A DNA stretch of 64,000 nt from Sporosarcina sp. FSL K6-1508 (lineage in GTDB: Bacteria; Bacillota; Bacilli; Bacillales_A; Planococcaceae), in NCBI RefSeq assembly GCF_038007465.1, contig NZ_JBBOXF010000001.1, positions 3,917,001-3,981,000 on the forward strand. The letters are read 5' to 3'. A program made the translations under genes and the position numbers. Every line of letters begins with the position of its first letter. Positions within the stretch are counted from its first letter, which is position 1. Below, one piece after another: positions 41,847 to 50,710 of this stretch. The notes under the pieces are model-generated. The model did not search any database, was not told the origin of the DNA, and saw nothing but the letters and a program-made list of their open reading frames with translations.

Positions 41847-44800
41847 CTATTCTTGATCGATGCTTTCGCTGTCCGGAATAATCTGGACATCTTCCACTTT
41901 TTCTGTATTCTCCATGTTTATAAACAACTTGCCTTCCGCCACTTTACGTACCTCGTTATTGAAGTTGTCAATAACTTTAGCTTCAATACGCGCTCCGTCA
42001 GCAGTTACGCCAAACGGAACTGTCCAGTAACCTACATAGTGACCTGGTGATGTCTCACTAAATGGAAGTTCGGTGGCATTTGTCACTTCGTTACCTACAT
42101 TTGTCAGTGGCATGTGGATTACAAAACTAGCTTTTAGTCCTGGAGCACTGTCAAATTCTATTTTCACACTTTTTCCTGTTGTTAAGTAGACATCATTAGT
42201 TGGTGTTAAATTTTCGATTGACGGTGCGTTATATTGAGCTGTTACTTTAACTGTCATCGAAGTTTGGTTATTCGCTTTATCACTTGCGACAACCATAATT
42301 TCGTTTTCACCATTATCAAGTAAAATACGTTTAGAATATTTTCCATTTATGACTTCTGCATTTTGACCGTTTACTTTTACCCAATCAAGATTAGCATCAG
42401 AAACCGTCCCTTCAACCATAACCGTTTCACGATTCGTTTTATCACCGTTTTTCGGGTTATCGATTGTCAGTTCAGGGTTATTAGTATCTAATGTTACTGT
42501 AACTGGAGTAGATTCTCCTGTCACTTTGCCATTAAGCGTGGAAACTGCCTTGAACTCATTTACTCCTTCTGCAAGCCCCGTTTCGATTGTGAATTTGCCG
42601 TCTTCCCCAACCACTGCCGAACCTGCATCTTCTCCGTTGTTTTTCAGCTGGATTGTTGTCGTCGGAGATGCTGTTCCTTCGATTGTAATGCTTGATTCAT
42701 TCGTAGTGAAGTCTTCTGCAGGCGAAGTAATAATAGGTGCATGGACTTCATAGCTGACACGTGCACGGATCATGTAATTCCCTTCCGCCGCAGGTGCTGC
42801 TGACCAGGCGCCCGATACATACTGATAACTACGTCCCGCGTTCGTTCCAGTTTCATCTGTCGCGAGTCCAGGTGAATTTGGACTTGGATCTTTCTGAATG
42901 TAAACCATGTAAAAATCACCGCTAACAACGATGTTGTGCTCAGTTAAATCTACAACTGTCCACTCCCCGTTACGCAGAGCCTGTGCATCGATTGGTCCCG
43001 CAAGTTTCTTGCCAGGAGTCCCGTCAGCACCCGTTGCATCCCATACTTCCACCGCAAAATTCGTCCCTCCTGGAACTGGCCATTCCGTATCCCAGAAGCG
43101 AAGTACGCCGTCTGTGACAATTCCGGATTCTTTACCTTCTGGAAGAGACATTTTCACTCCCCAGCCATTGCCTGCATCATAGAATGCACGCGCATTTTCG
43201 CCTGTGCCGTCGTCATAACCGATTTCGCCGCCTGGATATGTGTAAAATGGTTCTAAAGCGAAATCTTTTTCAGTCGCGCCGTCGCCAATTGTGATAGCCG
43301 CTTCTTGACTATGGTAGCCCCGTGCAATCACCTTCAACGTGTAGTCTCCTTCATAAGCGGTAATGGAATAGTTCCCATTTCCATCTGTTTCGACAGGTGT
43401 AATGTTTGCATCTTCGATCAGCAGCAATGTTGCTCCACCGATTGCTTCACCTGTTGATTGATCAGTAATTGTACCGCTTACCGTGGATTGTGTAATCTCG
43501 TTTAACGTGAAATTCACTTTTGTTGAACTGTCTGCTTCAATTGTTACGGATTGTTCTTCAGACTGGAATCCGTATGCTTCTGCTTTCGCTGTAAATGTTC
43601 CTGCTCCATGCGTCAGTGAATATTTTCCATCAGCAGGGTTCGAATAGACCGAACGCCCGGTTTCAAGCACACTGACTTGTGCACTTAAAGGAAGCAGTGT
43701 AGGGTTTGCCTTTTCATCTTGGACCGGCGGTTGTTCTTTCTTAGGAACTACCGGGTGAATTTTTGTCGGGTCGATAGGTTCTTTGAACGCATCTTTTTCT
43801 TTTTCTTTAATAATGCCGAGGTCTTTGCCAGTTTCGTTTTTGATAGCGCCAAGGCTTTTACCGCTATCTTTTTCATTGTTTCCGTTAACATCTTGTGTAG
43901 TTCCCTTTTGCATTTTGCCTGTTTTTGAAGTAGTTGTCAGTGCAACATCATCGATATACCAGCCATCTTTCACAACGCTAGAATCGGAAAATGCATTAAA
44001 ACCGATGTAGACACGTTGACCGCTATATTCCGACAAGTTAACTTCTCCGTCAATCCAACCATCCGATTGACCTTGAATCATGAGTAGTTGGGTCCATTCC
44101 ACCTGATCTGTGGAAATAAACACGTGACCATAATCCCATGCTCTGCCGGATGTAGATTGCTCGAAGTTATGCCATTGTTTAAATTGCAAGTAGGAATCCC
44201 CTTCTGGCAAGTCAACTGGAGGCATGACAAGTGTTGCATTCATATTAGTTTCATATGTGCCTGCAAGATTTGTCGCATATACTTTTTCACCTGAAGAGGC
44301 GTTATTTGGACCTGACGTCGGCACACCCCACTCCCAGCTGTTCTTCTCTCCAAATGAAGTCCAACCAATCGGTGTTGTTTCAAAGTCTTCTGAAAAACCG
44401 ATTGTGATGCCCGGCTTCACTTGGACCGTATATTCATCACTTGTCACTTCATTATTCCCAAAATCATTGATTGTCCATTTGTAAGTGAATGTATTGCCTG
44501 CGATGCTTTCGCCCGCAATCGTTGCTACAAATTCACCTGACTGGTAATTACCCGACTTACGGCTAGCTTCCACCGCTTGCCACTTGTTAGCTGCGTCCTT
44601 AAAGTTCAATGTGACGGATGCGATACTAATATTATCTGTCGCTTGAACCGTCAAATCTAAATCCATTCCCGCATATGTTTCTGCAGGAGCATCATGCTTG
44701 TATGTTGGTGCTTCTTGATCGTCTCCTTGTTTTGAAACTTGACCTTCAATTTTCCCAAGGCCACTAGCGATTGATGAAACGGCTTCGTAAGCATCGACAA

Positions 44801-46298
44801 GTCCATATCCATAGCCGTGGTTCGGAGACTGTGGATATTCTGCGTCAGTCAATGGTGTTGCCGTATCAAGTAAAATCTGTTCCATTTCATCGACTGTTAA
44901 GTTGGCGTTTACTTGGCGAAGTAGCGCTGCCACGCCCGATACAGCCGGTCCTGCCATTGACGTTCCATTCCAGCCGCCTTCATAACCGCTACCTGGAACG
45001 GATGAACGAATATTCACACCCGGTGCAGAAATGTCGGGTTTAGTTTCGGCATATGGAGAAGGACCGCGTAGAGAAAAGCTCCCTACTTTGTTATTGATGT
45101 CCGTTGCGCCCGTTGCAAAAGATTCAGGATAATTCGACGGTGCTGCAACCGATCCAGGTCCGCCTGGATTGGATAGCGTCGTGTTTCCTGCAGAAAACTC
45201 CGGGAAGATTTCTGCTGCTCGCCAGTTTTTGACGACATCCCGATACCATTCATCAAGTCCTGGTCCGCCGCCCCATGAATTATTCACGACATCTGGCGCT
45301 AGATCAACGCGTACATTTCCGTTGGCGTCTGTCGGTGCCAAAATCCATTGAGCTGCAGCCAATAAATCTCTATCCGACCCACCAGCTGCAGTGAATGCTT
45401 TAACAGCAATCCACTTAGCACCGGGAGCAACACCGATTTGGTTAGATCCATTTGGTTCGCTACCGACCATTGTGCCAGTGACATGTGTTCCATGACCGAC
45501 ATCATCATATGGTGTAGCTTGTCCTACAGTTGCGTCAAACCAGTTGAAGTCATGATCTACTTCACCTGAAGCCGCGTTGTACCCTCGATACTGTTCTTTC
45601 AATGCGGGGTGGTTCCATTGGGCACCTGTATCGATGCTTGCAACAACTGTACCGGAACCGTCAATACCCATGTCCCACACTTGCGGTGCATTGACACGTT
45701 CAACATTCCATTCCACATTTGCAATTTTAGATTCAGGAGTCACTGCGTTTTCAGTTTTTGTTGCAAAAAGTTCGCGCGTTTCGTTGGGTAGCACTTTTTC
45801 GACCTCTGCGAATGTCGCTACCTTTTGCGCGACTTCTTTCGTGGCCGTAACAGCCATACCGTTTACGATAAAGTAAGAGGTGATGTCTTTAGCGTTTCCT
45901 GCTTTAACTTGCTGTTCAAGATACTGTTTAACATTTTGTTGTGTTTCGATAGATGTCGTTTTCAGCTCGGATACGACAGCCGATCGTTGCATAAGTTCCG
46001 CTTTTTGTGCTGACAAGTTTGCATTAATTGCATGTTGTTTAGCTTCGCTCGCTACTTTTTCCGTATCTGTTTTTTCTTTGAATTTTATCAAAAAAGTGAC
46101 GGTGTCAGATTTTCCGAAGCTTTCCAGCAAGCGATCACTTACTTTGTCCTTTGAAATTACATTAGCGCTATTTAAAGATTGGTGCAGTTTGTTATTCGGC
46201 TCCGCGTGCGCAATTCCAGGTGTGATTAAAGAAAGCACCATAAGTAACGTCGCAACAATGCTGAACATTCTAATTCGACTACGCTTCTTCAACTTCAT
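41847..46298 (-). CDS. Bacillopeptidase F-like secreted subtilase
   Basis: 1483 residues. Signal peptide with cleavage expected after AHA (32). Inhibitor_I9 propeptide about 60-175. Subtilisin S8 domain about 200-515 with the triad Asp223 (ASIDTGAQW), His269 (DVGHGTHV) and Ser447 (NGTSMAGP), and Asn372 in FSAGN. Then a beta-sandwich domain about 640-790 (DFETTPIGWTSFGEKNSW, YIDDVALTT), a Lys/Asp-rich linker, two carboxypeptidase-regulatory-like repeats (about 895-1050), a further beta domain and Ig-like repeats to the end. No sorting signal. Matches B. subtilis Bpr in size and order. A strong GGAGGGAGG site precedes it. It would degrade external protein, which would supply phenylalanine and tyrosine. 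Confidence 0.92.
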   Translation of the reverse strand: MKLKKRSRIRMFSIVATLLMVLSLITPGIAHAEPNNKLHQSLNSANVISKDKVSDRLLESFGKSDTVTFLIKFKEKTDTEKVASEAKQHAINANLSAQKAELMQRSAVVSELKTTSIETQQNVKQYLEQQVKAGNAKDITSYFIVNGMAVTATKEVAQKVATFAEVEKVLPNETRELFATKTENAVTPESKIANVEWNVERVNAPQVWDMGIDGSGTVVASIDTGAQWNHPALKEQYRGYNAASGEVDHDFNWFDATVGQATPYDDVGHGTHVTGTMVGSEPNGSNQIGVAPGAKWIAVKAFTAAGGSDRDLLAAAQWILAPTDANGNVRVDLAPDVVNNSWGGGPGLDEWYRDVVKNWRAAEIFPEFSAGNTTLSNPGGPGSVAAPSNYPESFATGATDINNKVGSFSLRGPSPYAETKPDISAPGVNIRSSVPGSGYEGGWNGTSMAGPAVSGVAALLRQVNANLTVDEMEQILLDTATPLTDAEYPQSPNHGYGYGLVDAYEAVSSIASGLGKIEGQVSKQGDDQEAPTYKHDAPAETYAGMDLDLTVQATDNISIASVTLNFKDAANKWQAVEASRKSGNYQSGEFVATIAGESIAGNTFTYKWTINDFGNNEVTSDEYTVQVKPGITIGFSEDFETTPIGWTSFGEKNSWEWGVPTSGPNNASSGEKVYATNLAGTYETNMNATLVMPPVDLPEGDSYLQFKQWHNFEQSTSGRAWDYGHVFISTDQVEWTQLLMIQGQSDGWIDGEVNLSEYSGQRVYIGFNAFSDSSVVKDGWYIDDVALTTTSKTGKMQKGTTQDVNGNNEKDSGKSLGAIKNETGKDLGIIKEKEKDAFKEPIDPTKIHPVVPKKEQPPVQDEKANPTLLPLSAQVSVLETGRSVYSNPADGKYSLTHGAGTFTAKAEAYGFQSEEQSVTIEADSSTKVNFTLNEITQSTVSGTITDQSTGEAIGGATLLLIEDANITPVETDGNGNYSITAYEGDYTLKVIARGYHSQEAAITIGDGATEKDFALEPFYTYPGGEIGYDDGTGENARAFYDAGNGWGVKMSLPEGKESGIVTDGVLRFWDTEWPVPGGTNFAVEVWDATGADGTPGKKLAGPIDAQALRNGEWTVVDLTEHNIVVSGDFYMVYIQKDPSPNSPGLATDETGTNAGRSYQYVSGAWSAAPAAEGNYMIRARVSYEVHAPIITSPAEDFTTNESSITIEGTASPTTTIQLKNNGEDAGSAVVGEDGKFTIETGLAEGVNEFKAVSTLNGKVTGESTPVTVTLDTNNPELTIDNPKNGDKTNRETVMVEGTVSDANLDWVKVNGQNAEVINGKYSKRILLDNGENEIMVVASDKANNQTSMTVKVTAQYNAPSIENLTPTNDVYLTTGKSVKIEFDSAPGLKASFVIHMPLTNVGNEVTNATELPFSETSPGHYVGYWTVPFGVTADGARIEAKVIDNFNNEVRKVAEGKLFINMENTEKVEDVQIIPDSESIDQE

Positions 46299-46354
46299 TC
46301 CTCCCTCCGATTTTTACAGCGATTGGATTGCATTTCGTTAAGATAATAAGAAAA

Positions 46355-46412
46355 GCGTTAGGCGTCTGTATAGTCTGGCTTGTTTATGAACCAGCCGGCT
46401 GACGCCTAGAGT
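46355..46412 (-). promoter_or_regulatory. Structured leader element of the protease gene
   Basis: On the minus strand TAGGCGTC and GACGCCTA form an outer stem enclosing a CTGG/CCAG hairpin, followed by a T-rich stretch (ACGCTTTTCTT), 57 bp before the start codon. It could be an attenuator or an upstream terminator. The remaining 46413-46887 is AT-rich, with nothing else I can name. Confidence 0.35.
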
Positions 46413-46887
46413 CTGGGCACCGACCCGAGTAAAAAATAATAATTCTTTCTCCCCCCCTTGCCCCCTTCCTAAAATTTAATGTAGTACTCACATGGCATCG
46501 CTTGTGATAATCTAGTTGTTACTACTAAACATACATGGACTTGGAATTGATTTTTGTCGAATAATGACAGCACTCCAGTAAATGGTAGTTCTTATCCATT
46601 TAACACCTGTTTTTTCCAGTATTAAAGATAGTAGTTATTTTCCCAACATCGAATAGATAAATGTGATTCAACCTTGATGTCACTGTGTTTTCATATTTAA
46701 TTAACCAAAAGTTAAAAAACTCACTAGTAGAGTCTCAAATGAAAAATACATAGATATGACTATGAATCAATAAATAATTGATATTTTCAGTTATTTCATT
46801 AACGGAAAACAGGAAGTTATAACCTGTTGGAATATAACTGAATTATGCGTAAAGTACTACCACGCCCCCAAATGGTATAGTGAAAGC

Positions 46888-46918
46888 AAAAAAAAACACC
46901 GGCAATCGATAGCCGATG
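46888..46918 (-). terminator. Rho-independent terminator
   Basis: On the minus strand CATCGGC (46918-46912) pairs with GCCGGTG (46903-46897), then a run of nine T. Ends the membrane-protein pair. Confidence 0.85.
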
Positions 46919-46925
46919 CTTCCCT

Positions 46926-47390
46926 TCATTTTTTAATTAATGAGTATCTCACTAGCAATGTCGTGGCACAAAGCAACAACAATCCGAAAATCCCAACGGC
47001 CATGCCTGTATTTTGTAAACTCAGAGTCGATTCGGGCAAGCCGCAAAGGGTCGGATCAAAGGCGATAACACCTACCATCGTCCCCATGACTGCCGCCATG
47101 CCACCATTAAAAAAACCCGCCACTGCCAATTGCTTGCTTAACACCGAACTGAATTGAGCGCCTATTACAATACCAACCCATAAGTTAACTGTACAAATAA
47201 TAGTAAAGTCCATTGGGAAAACTAAATATAATATAATTGCGATGACAAAACTGGTTACCTGTCCTGCGGCTAAAGTTACTGTAAAACTGAGATGATCACT
47301 GATTTTATAATGCGGCTTATAAAATAACGCGTACATATAGACGCCCAACAAGCTACTTAGCACGAGCAAAAACAATCCAAATAAGATCAT
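46926..47390 (-). CDS. Small integral membrane protein of unknown function (pair member 2)
   Basis: 154 residues, about five hydrophobic helices; starts MILFGLFLLVLSSLLGVYMY and ends with a short basic tail LIKK. A Gly-rich loop, AGFFNGGMAAVMGTMVG, is similar in layout to GYISGLMTGLMAPMIG in the gene upstream of it (47413), so the two are likely distant duplicates. Function not recognised. The 22-bp spacing makes a two-gene operon. Confidence 0.75.
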   Translation of the reverse strand: MILFGLFLLVLSSLLGVYMYALFYKPHYKISDHLSFTVTLAAGQVTSFVIAIILYLVFPMDFTIICTVNLWVGIVIGAQFSSVLSKQLAVAGFFNGGMAAVMGTMVGVIAFDPTLCGLPESTLSLQNTGMAVGIFGLLLLCATTLLVRYSLIKK

Positions 47391-47412
47391 CGCACGCCTC
47401 TTCCTATGTTTT

Positions 47413-47850
47413 TCAAGAAGACCTCATTGCTCTAAACAGCATCATAAAGGAACACAGGACGAAAAACTCCACCATAATGGCAAATGGAATACTGTAAGAC
47501 GCGGCAACACCGATCATGGGCGCCATCAGGCCAGTCATAAGCCCGCTAATATATCCAGTAAGCAGCGTTTGATTGTCAAACATTCCTCCGAAAAAGCTCC
47601 CCGTCACCATCCCTGTCAAAGCAGTTACTACTGTGACTTCCATATAGTAAACCGGGAATTCATAAATCAAAAGGACACCTGTTCCAAGAGCCAATCCTCC
47701 ACCCGCTACCATGGCGATGTTCATGCCAAGATGAAAACCGATCAACTTTTTTCGGTTGTACAAAAATCTATAGGTGACAAGGGCAAGCAGAAATTGAAAT
47801 ATCAACAAACCCCAAATCCAAGCTGACAAATGGATTCCCCCTCCCGACAT
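47413..47850 (-). CDS. Small integral membrane protein of unknown function (pair member 1)
   Basis: 145 residues, four to five hydrophobic helices (WIWGLLIFQFLLALVTYRFL, IAMVAGGGLALGTGVLLIY, MVTGSFFGGMF, LMTGLMAPMIGVAASY, AIMVEFFVLCSFMMLF). It shares the Gly/Met-rich loop with its partner. No catalytic motif. First gene of the pair, GGAGGGGG site. Not recognised. Confidence 0.75.
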   Translation of the reverse strand: MSGGGIHLSAWIWGLLIFQFLLALVTYRFLYNRKKLIGFHLGMNIAMVAGGGLALGTGVLLIYEFPVYYMEVTVVTALTGMVTGSFFGGMFDNQTLLTGYISGLMTGLMAPMIGVAASYSIPFAIMVEFFVLCSFMMLFRAMRSS

Positions 47851-47970
47851 TCTATGACGATGACGGGTGAAAAGAATTCATGTAAAAAATAAATATTGTA
47901 TTTTTATCAACTGGGTGCTATTGCATTAAATAGCCATTATTTTTCTTTCATAGATGAGCTTTACTCTTTA

Positions 47971-48462
47971 CTATTCATCCATTTCAATTGTTTTTTTCAA
48001 CTGTTTTAAGTGACGTTTTTCATGCAATCCGACAAACGGAAACCATTGAATCAATGGAACTTGACCAAAAATCGGATGTTTGAATGATTTTTCACGAAGT
48101 ACGTCTTTCGTGCTTAATTCATACACATCTAACAAGAAAAGACGCGAATCATAAAGCTCTTTTTTCATCTCTAATTTCGACTTATATTCTTCAGTTGGTG
48201 CAGTATATACCGGGGCTTCCACTTTCACTAAGCGATTCGTCGAAAGCACTATTGGCTTGCTCATCGATTTCGGGCTATCAGGATTTTTTAGTTCTTCTGC
48301 TATATTTGTCGCAATTACTGTTTCCATACGTACCAGGTGTTCGAATATTTGTTTCGGAGACCATCCGCCATTTGAGGGTTTTTTATTGAACTGATCATCC
48401 GTTAACCCTTCAATTGTTTGAAATAGCTCTTTTCGGATTACCATGTTTTTTCCTAAAATCAT
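47971..48462 (-). CDS. DinB-family protein
   Basis: 163 residues, four-helix bundle of the DinB/YfiT type. The putative metal histidines are in KQIFEHLVRME, and HEKRHLKQL near the C-terminus. Members include thiol-dependent enzymes and DNA-damage-induced proteins of unknown reaction. AAAGGAGA precedes the ATG. Single gene. Confidence 0.8.
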   Translation of the reverse strand: MILGKNMVIRKELFQTIEGLTDDQFNKKPSNGGWSPKQIFEHLVRMETVIATNIAEELKNPDSPKSMSKPIVLSTNRLVKVEAPVYTAPTEEYKSKLEMKKELYDSRLFLLDVYELSTKDVLREKSFKHPIFGQVPLIQWFPFVGLHEKRHLKQLKKTIEMDE

Positions 48463-48820
48463 TTAAATGTCTCCTTTGATTGCCTCGAAAGTCTTTCCCA
48501 TAACATTCCATTTATGAATAATCTATTGCACTTGAAATTTCAGTTTTTAGTTTCCTTACAAACATCCATTTACTAGTGCAAAAACTGATTCCGCCTTGTT
48601 TCCTTACCTACAATAGAAGCTTTTTTCTTTTTTCGCAAGTATTTCTTTAATGTTTATTAATTCAAAAATCCAGCTAATTTAGCCGGTTTCAACCCCTTCA
48701 ATTTGTGGAAATACATTCAGTAATCATTAACTTGCAGAATGAGCATTTTTATTAGGGTTCCCGGTATCTTTTACAAATCCATGTATATAGTCTATCACTC
48801 ATGCATATACTACTAATCAC
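48463..48820. other. AT-rich spacer without genes
   Basis: No coding region, hairpin or repeat supported. Confidence 0.35.
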
Positions 48821-48827
48821 AGAGGCG

Positions 48828-48923
48828 CGGCACTTCTCTGGCCCGCGCATGGGGGCACTTTCGGCGGAAAGTGGAAAATAATACGACGCTCATTCCGACT
48901 AGGGATCGCCTAGTAGTGCCGCA
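48828..48923. ncRNA. Candidate structured RNA with nested helices
   Basis: An outer helix GCGGCACT/AGTGCCGC (48828-48835 with 48916-48923) encloses CACTTTC/GAAAGTG with loop GGCG (48857-48874) and ACTAGG/CCTAGT (48899-48915), the last stacked directly on the outer helix. An alternative pairing GCGCGG (48826-48831) with CCGCGC (48844-48849) would break the outer helix. GC-rich against AT-rich flanks. Strand and identity unknown; I recognise no known family. Confidence 0.4.
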
Positions 48924-48944
48924 TTTTACATAGTGGACCATTTG

Positions 48945-48978
48945 AACAACCCATCCAAAGAATTGGATGGGTTGTTCC
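48945..48978. terminator. Strong 15-bp hairpin without T tract
   Basis: Perfect stem 48945-48959 with 48964-48978, loop AGAA. It follows the candidate RNA on the plus strand; the downstream bases are not T-rich, so termination is doubtful. Confidence 0.4.
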
Positions 48979-49015
48979 TCGTTCAGTGAATGATTATTCT
49001 ATATACATTGAATTA

Positions 49016-49072
49016 AAGAACTCCATTGAAGCGCTACGAGGCTAGGGGATGCCTCCCGCCATAAGCGAGGGT
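49016..49072. repeat. Family A repeat, end fragment
   Basis: AAGAACTCCATTGAAGCGCT, AGGCTAGGGGATGCCTCCC and GCCATAAGC match the outer end of family A in order. Confidence 0.65.
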
Positions 49073-49200
49073 ACTTAAAAAGTACGATTTCCTTCAATCC
49101 CGTTGATTTCCGTTCCGAGCGGACGCTTTCTTACCTCTAATCAAGTAATTTCTAAAAAAATTGGTGGGGGAATAAAGAATAGCCCAAGGCAATTGCTTTT

Positions 49201-49320
49201 CGTTCCAGCGCTCGCTTTCCGCGGGCATGGCTTGAGCCTCCTCGTCCGCTTCGCTCCCTGCGGGGTCTCAAGGCTCATGCTATTCCCGCAGGAGTCGAGC
49301 GCTTCCACTACAAGCAACAA
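49201..49320. repeat. Family B repeat (copy 1)
   Basis: CGCTTTCCGCGGGC, CTTCGCTCCCTGCGGGGTCT, TTCCCGCAGGAGTCG and CACTACAAGCAAC form an ordered block with mirrored parts (TGAGCCTC against GAGGCTCA-like). It looks like the intergenic GC-rich repeats widespread in Bacillaceae. A related fragment lies at 49105-49128. The frame open through it on the plus strand is not considered coding. Confidence 0.55.
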
Positions 49321-49397
49321 GAGAGAGGAATCAAGAAAGGTTAGGAATACGAGGGCTCTCCGCTAGAGAAGTTAAGTATCATAAATAGACCTGACGA

Positions 49398-49478
49398 TTA
49401 TCTGTTTTTTCGAAAGGTCTTCTGTGCTATAGTTTGACTTTTTCCCATACTCACGTCAAAAGCAACTACATCATTCAT
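49398..49478 (-). pseudogene. IS110-family transposase, N-terminal remnant
   Basis: An ATG at 49478 preceded by GAGGAGG opens MNDVVAFDVSMGKSQ, which has the start and the Asp of the DEDD domain of IS110 transposases (typically a short hydrophobic lead followed by DVSxGKS). The frame ends after 26 codons at 49398 and no further transposase is seen, so it is a truncated relic. Upstream (49479-49667) would be the non-coding end of the element. Confidence 0.5.
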
Positions 49479-49667
49479 CTTACGTCCTCCTCTTATGTTT
49501 CATAGAAGCCTTCACAGTGCCTTATCGATTCCACTTTCTTATACACGATCTCGAAGATCCAACATACTAAACTGATTCAAATAAGGATGTGAAGTGAGTC
49601 GGTTTCCTTAAACGAATTCAAAGATTCCAGCGTCCGCACGACTTCGCTTCACTTCTACCATAAAAAA

Positions 49668-49703
49668 TAGTAGCACAAACCACGGCCATGGTTTGTGCTA
49701 CTA
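49668..49703 (-). terminator. Terminator hairpin on the minus strand without an obvious gene
   Basis: Perfect 15-bp stem 49668-49682 with 49689-49703 and loop CGGCCA, followed on the minus strand by ATTTTTTATGG. No minus-strand gene is seen for more than 1 kb upstream. Confidence 0.6.
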
Positions 49704-49708
49704 ATGTT

Positions 49709-49955
49709 AGTATGTTTCCGCGGGCACGGCTTCAGCCAATCGAACAGCGAAGGGTTCGATTGGCCGTATTTCTGTGTTCTTTGCAGAAAATAAGGCATTC
49801 TTGCCCCTGTGCTCCCAACGCTAGCGCTTTTGCTCGCAAAAGCCGTTCTTCGTAACGGCTCTTCCTGCGGGGTCTTCAGCTAAGGAAGAGTGAACTTTCT
49901 CTTCCTATCTTTGTTTTCTGTTCCCGCTGGAGTCGCAGCTCTTCACTACAATCAA
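49709..49955. repeat. Family B repeat (copy 2, expanded)
   Basis: TTTCCGCGGGCACGGCTTCA, CTTCCTGCGGGGTCTTCAGC, TTCCCGCTGGAGTCG and CTTCACTACAATCAACTAG parallel copy 1. Inserts include a perfect hairpin CCAATCGAA/TTCGATTGG. Confidence 0.55.
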
Positions 49956-49989
49956 CTAGTTCTTACTAAAAAAAGAATTTTTTCAGTGA

Positions 49990-50275
49990 CCTCCCATAAG
50001 CCAAGTAGCTTCACCGCCAGTCTTATGGCTTCGGCTACCCCTGAATAGGCGCCTTCGCTCAGTTTATACACCGAGTTTAATATTTCAATATATATAATTA
50101 TGGTCAAGAAAGACGCACTCTAGGTTGCAAATTTCATCACAGCTAATGAAATACGCTTTCTCAAATGACCATCCAGCGAAGGCGCGACTTCGTGGTAGCC
50201 GGAGCGATAAGACTGAAAGCGGTCTCCTTTCTGGCTTATCGCGGGAGGCATCCACAAAGCGTCGAAGCGGTATTA
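49990..50275. repeat. Family A repeat, nearly full copy
   Basis: Runs from CTCCCATAAGCC through TCTTATGGCTTCGGCTACCC, TTCAATATATATA and GGTAGCCGGAGCGATAAG to CATCCACAAAGCGTCGAAGC. Only the outermost left end is missing. Same orientation as the 26234 copy. Confidence 0.75.
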
Positions 50276-50505
50276 GCAGGAATTCTAATTCACTCCTCAT
50301 GTTTTGGGACATTCGTTGATCACATTCGATCGATTTATGACCCTCCAGGTTGTAGGTCTCATCCCCGAAAATGAAATGCGCTTTCTCACATCGACCATCC
50401 AGCGAAGGCGCGTCTTCGTGGTAGCCGGAGCGATAAGACTGAAAGCGCTCTTCTTTCCGGCTTATCGCGGGAGGCATCCACAAAGCGTCGAAGCGGTATT
50501 AGCGG
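50276..50505. repeat. Family A repeat, linked second half-unit
   Basis: Spacer with TTTGGGACATTCGTTGATCA followed by a second right arm (about 50340-50505), as at 26508-26735. Confidence 0.7.
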
Positions 50506-50540
50506 GAACTCTAATTAGTTCCAATTATCAGGAGTTTTTT

Positions 50541-50710
50541 AGCACCCTCCCAAAAGCTCTTGTAAAGCACATACGCCGTATTCATTTGTTCAACATATAT
50601 AGTAGGATACTTTATAACACATAGCATGAAGTTTTTAATCCGGTCTCTGAACTGAGCGCAAGCACCTTATAAAGAGTAGTCAGGCTTATTGCGGAAGGCA
50701 TGCCCTAAGC
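50541..50710. repeat. Repeat tail segments
   Basis: 50541-50602 repeats 26776-26833. 50645-50710 (CTGAGCGCAAGCACCTTA, CAGGCTTATTGCGGAAGGC) is a degraded family A fragment. From 50711 to 50895 there is only AT-rich sequence leading to the next gene. Confidence 0.5.

Noticed and set aside
49103..49366. Open frame of 87 codons on the plus strand
   Set aside because: Runs through family B repeat sequence, has odd composition and no ribosome site.
50085..50483. Open frame of 132 codons on the minus strand
   Set aside because: Same repeat-derived frame as at 26439; it appears twice because the repeat is duplicated, not because a protein is conserved.
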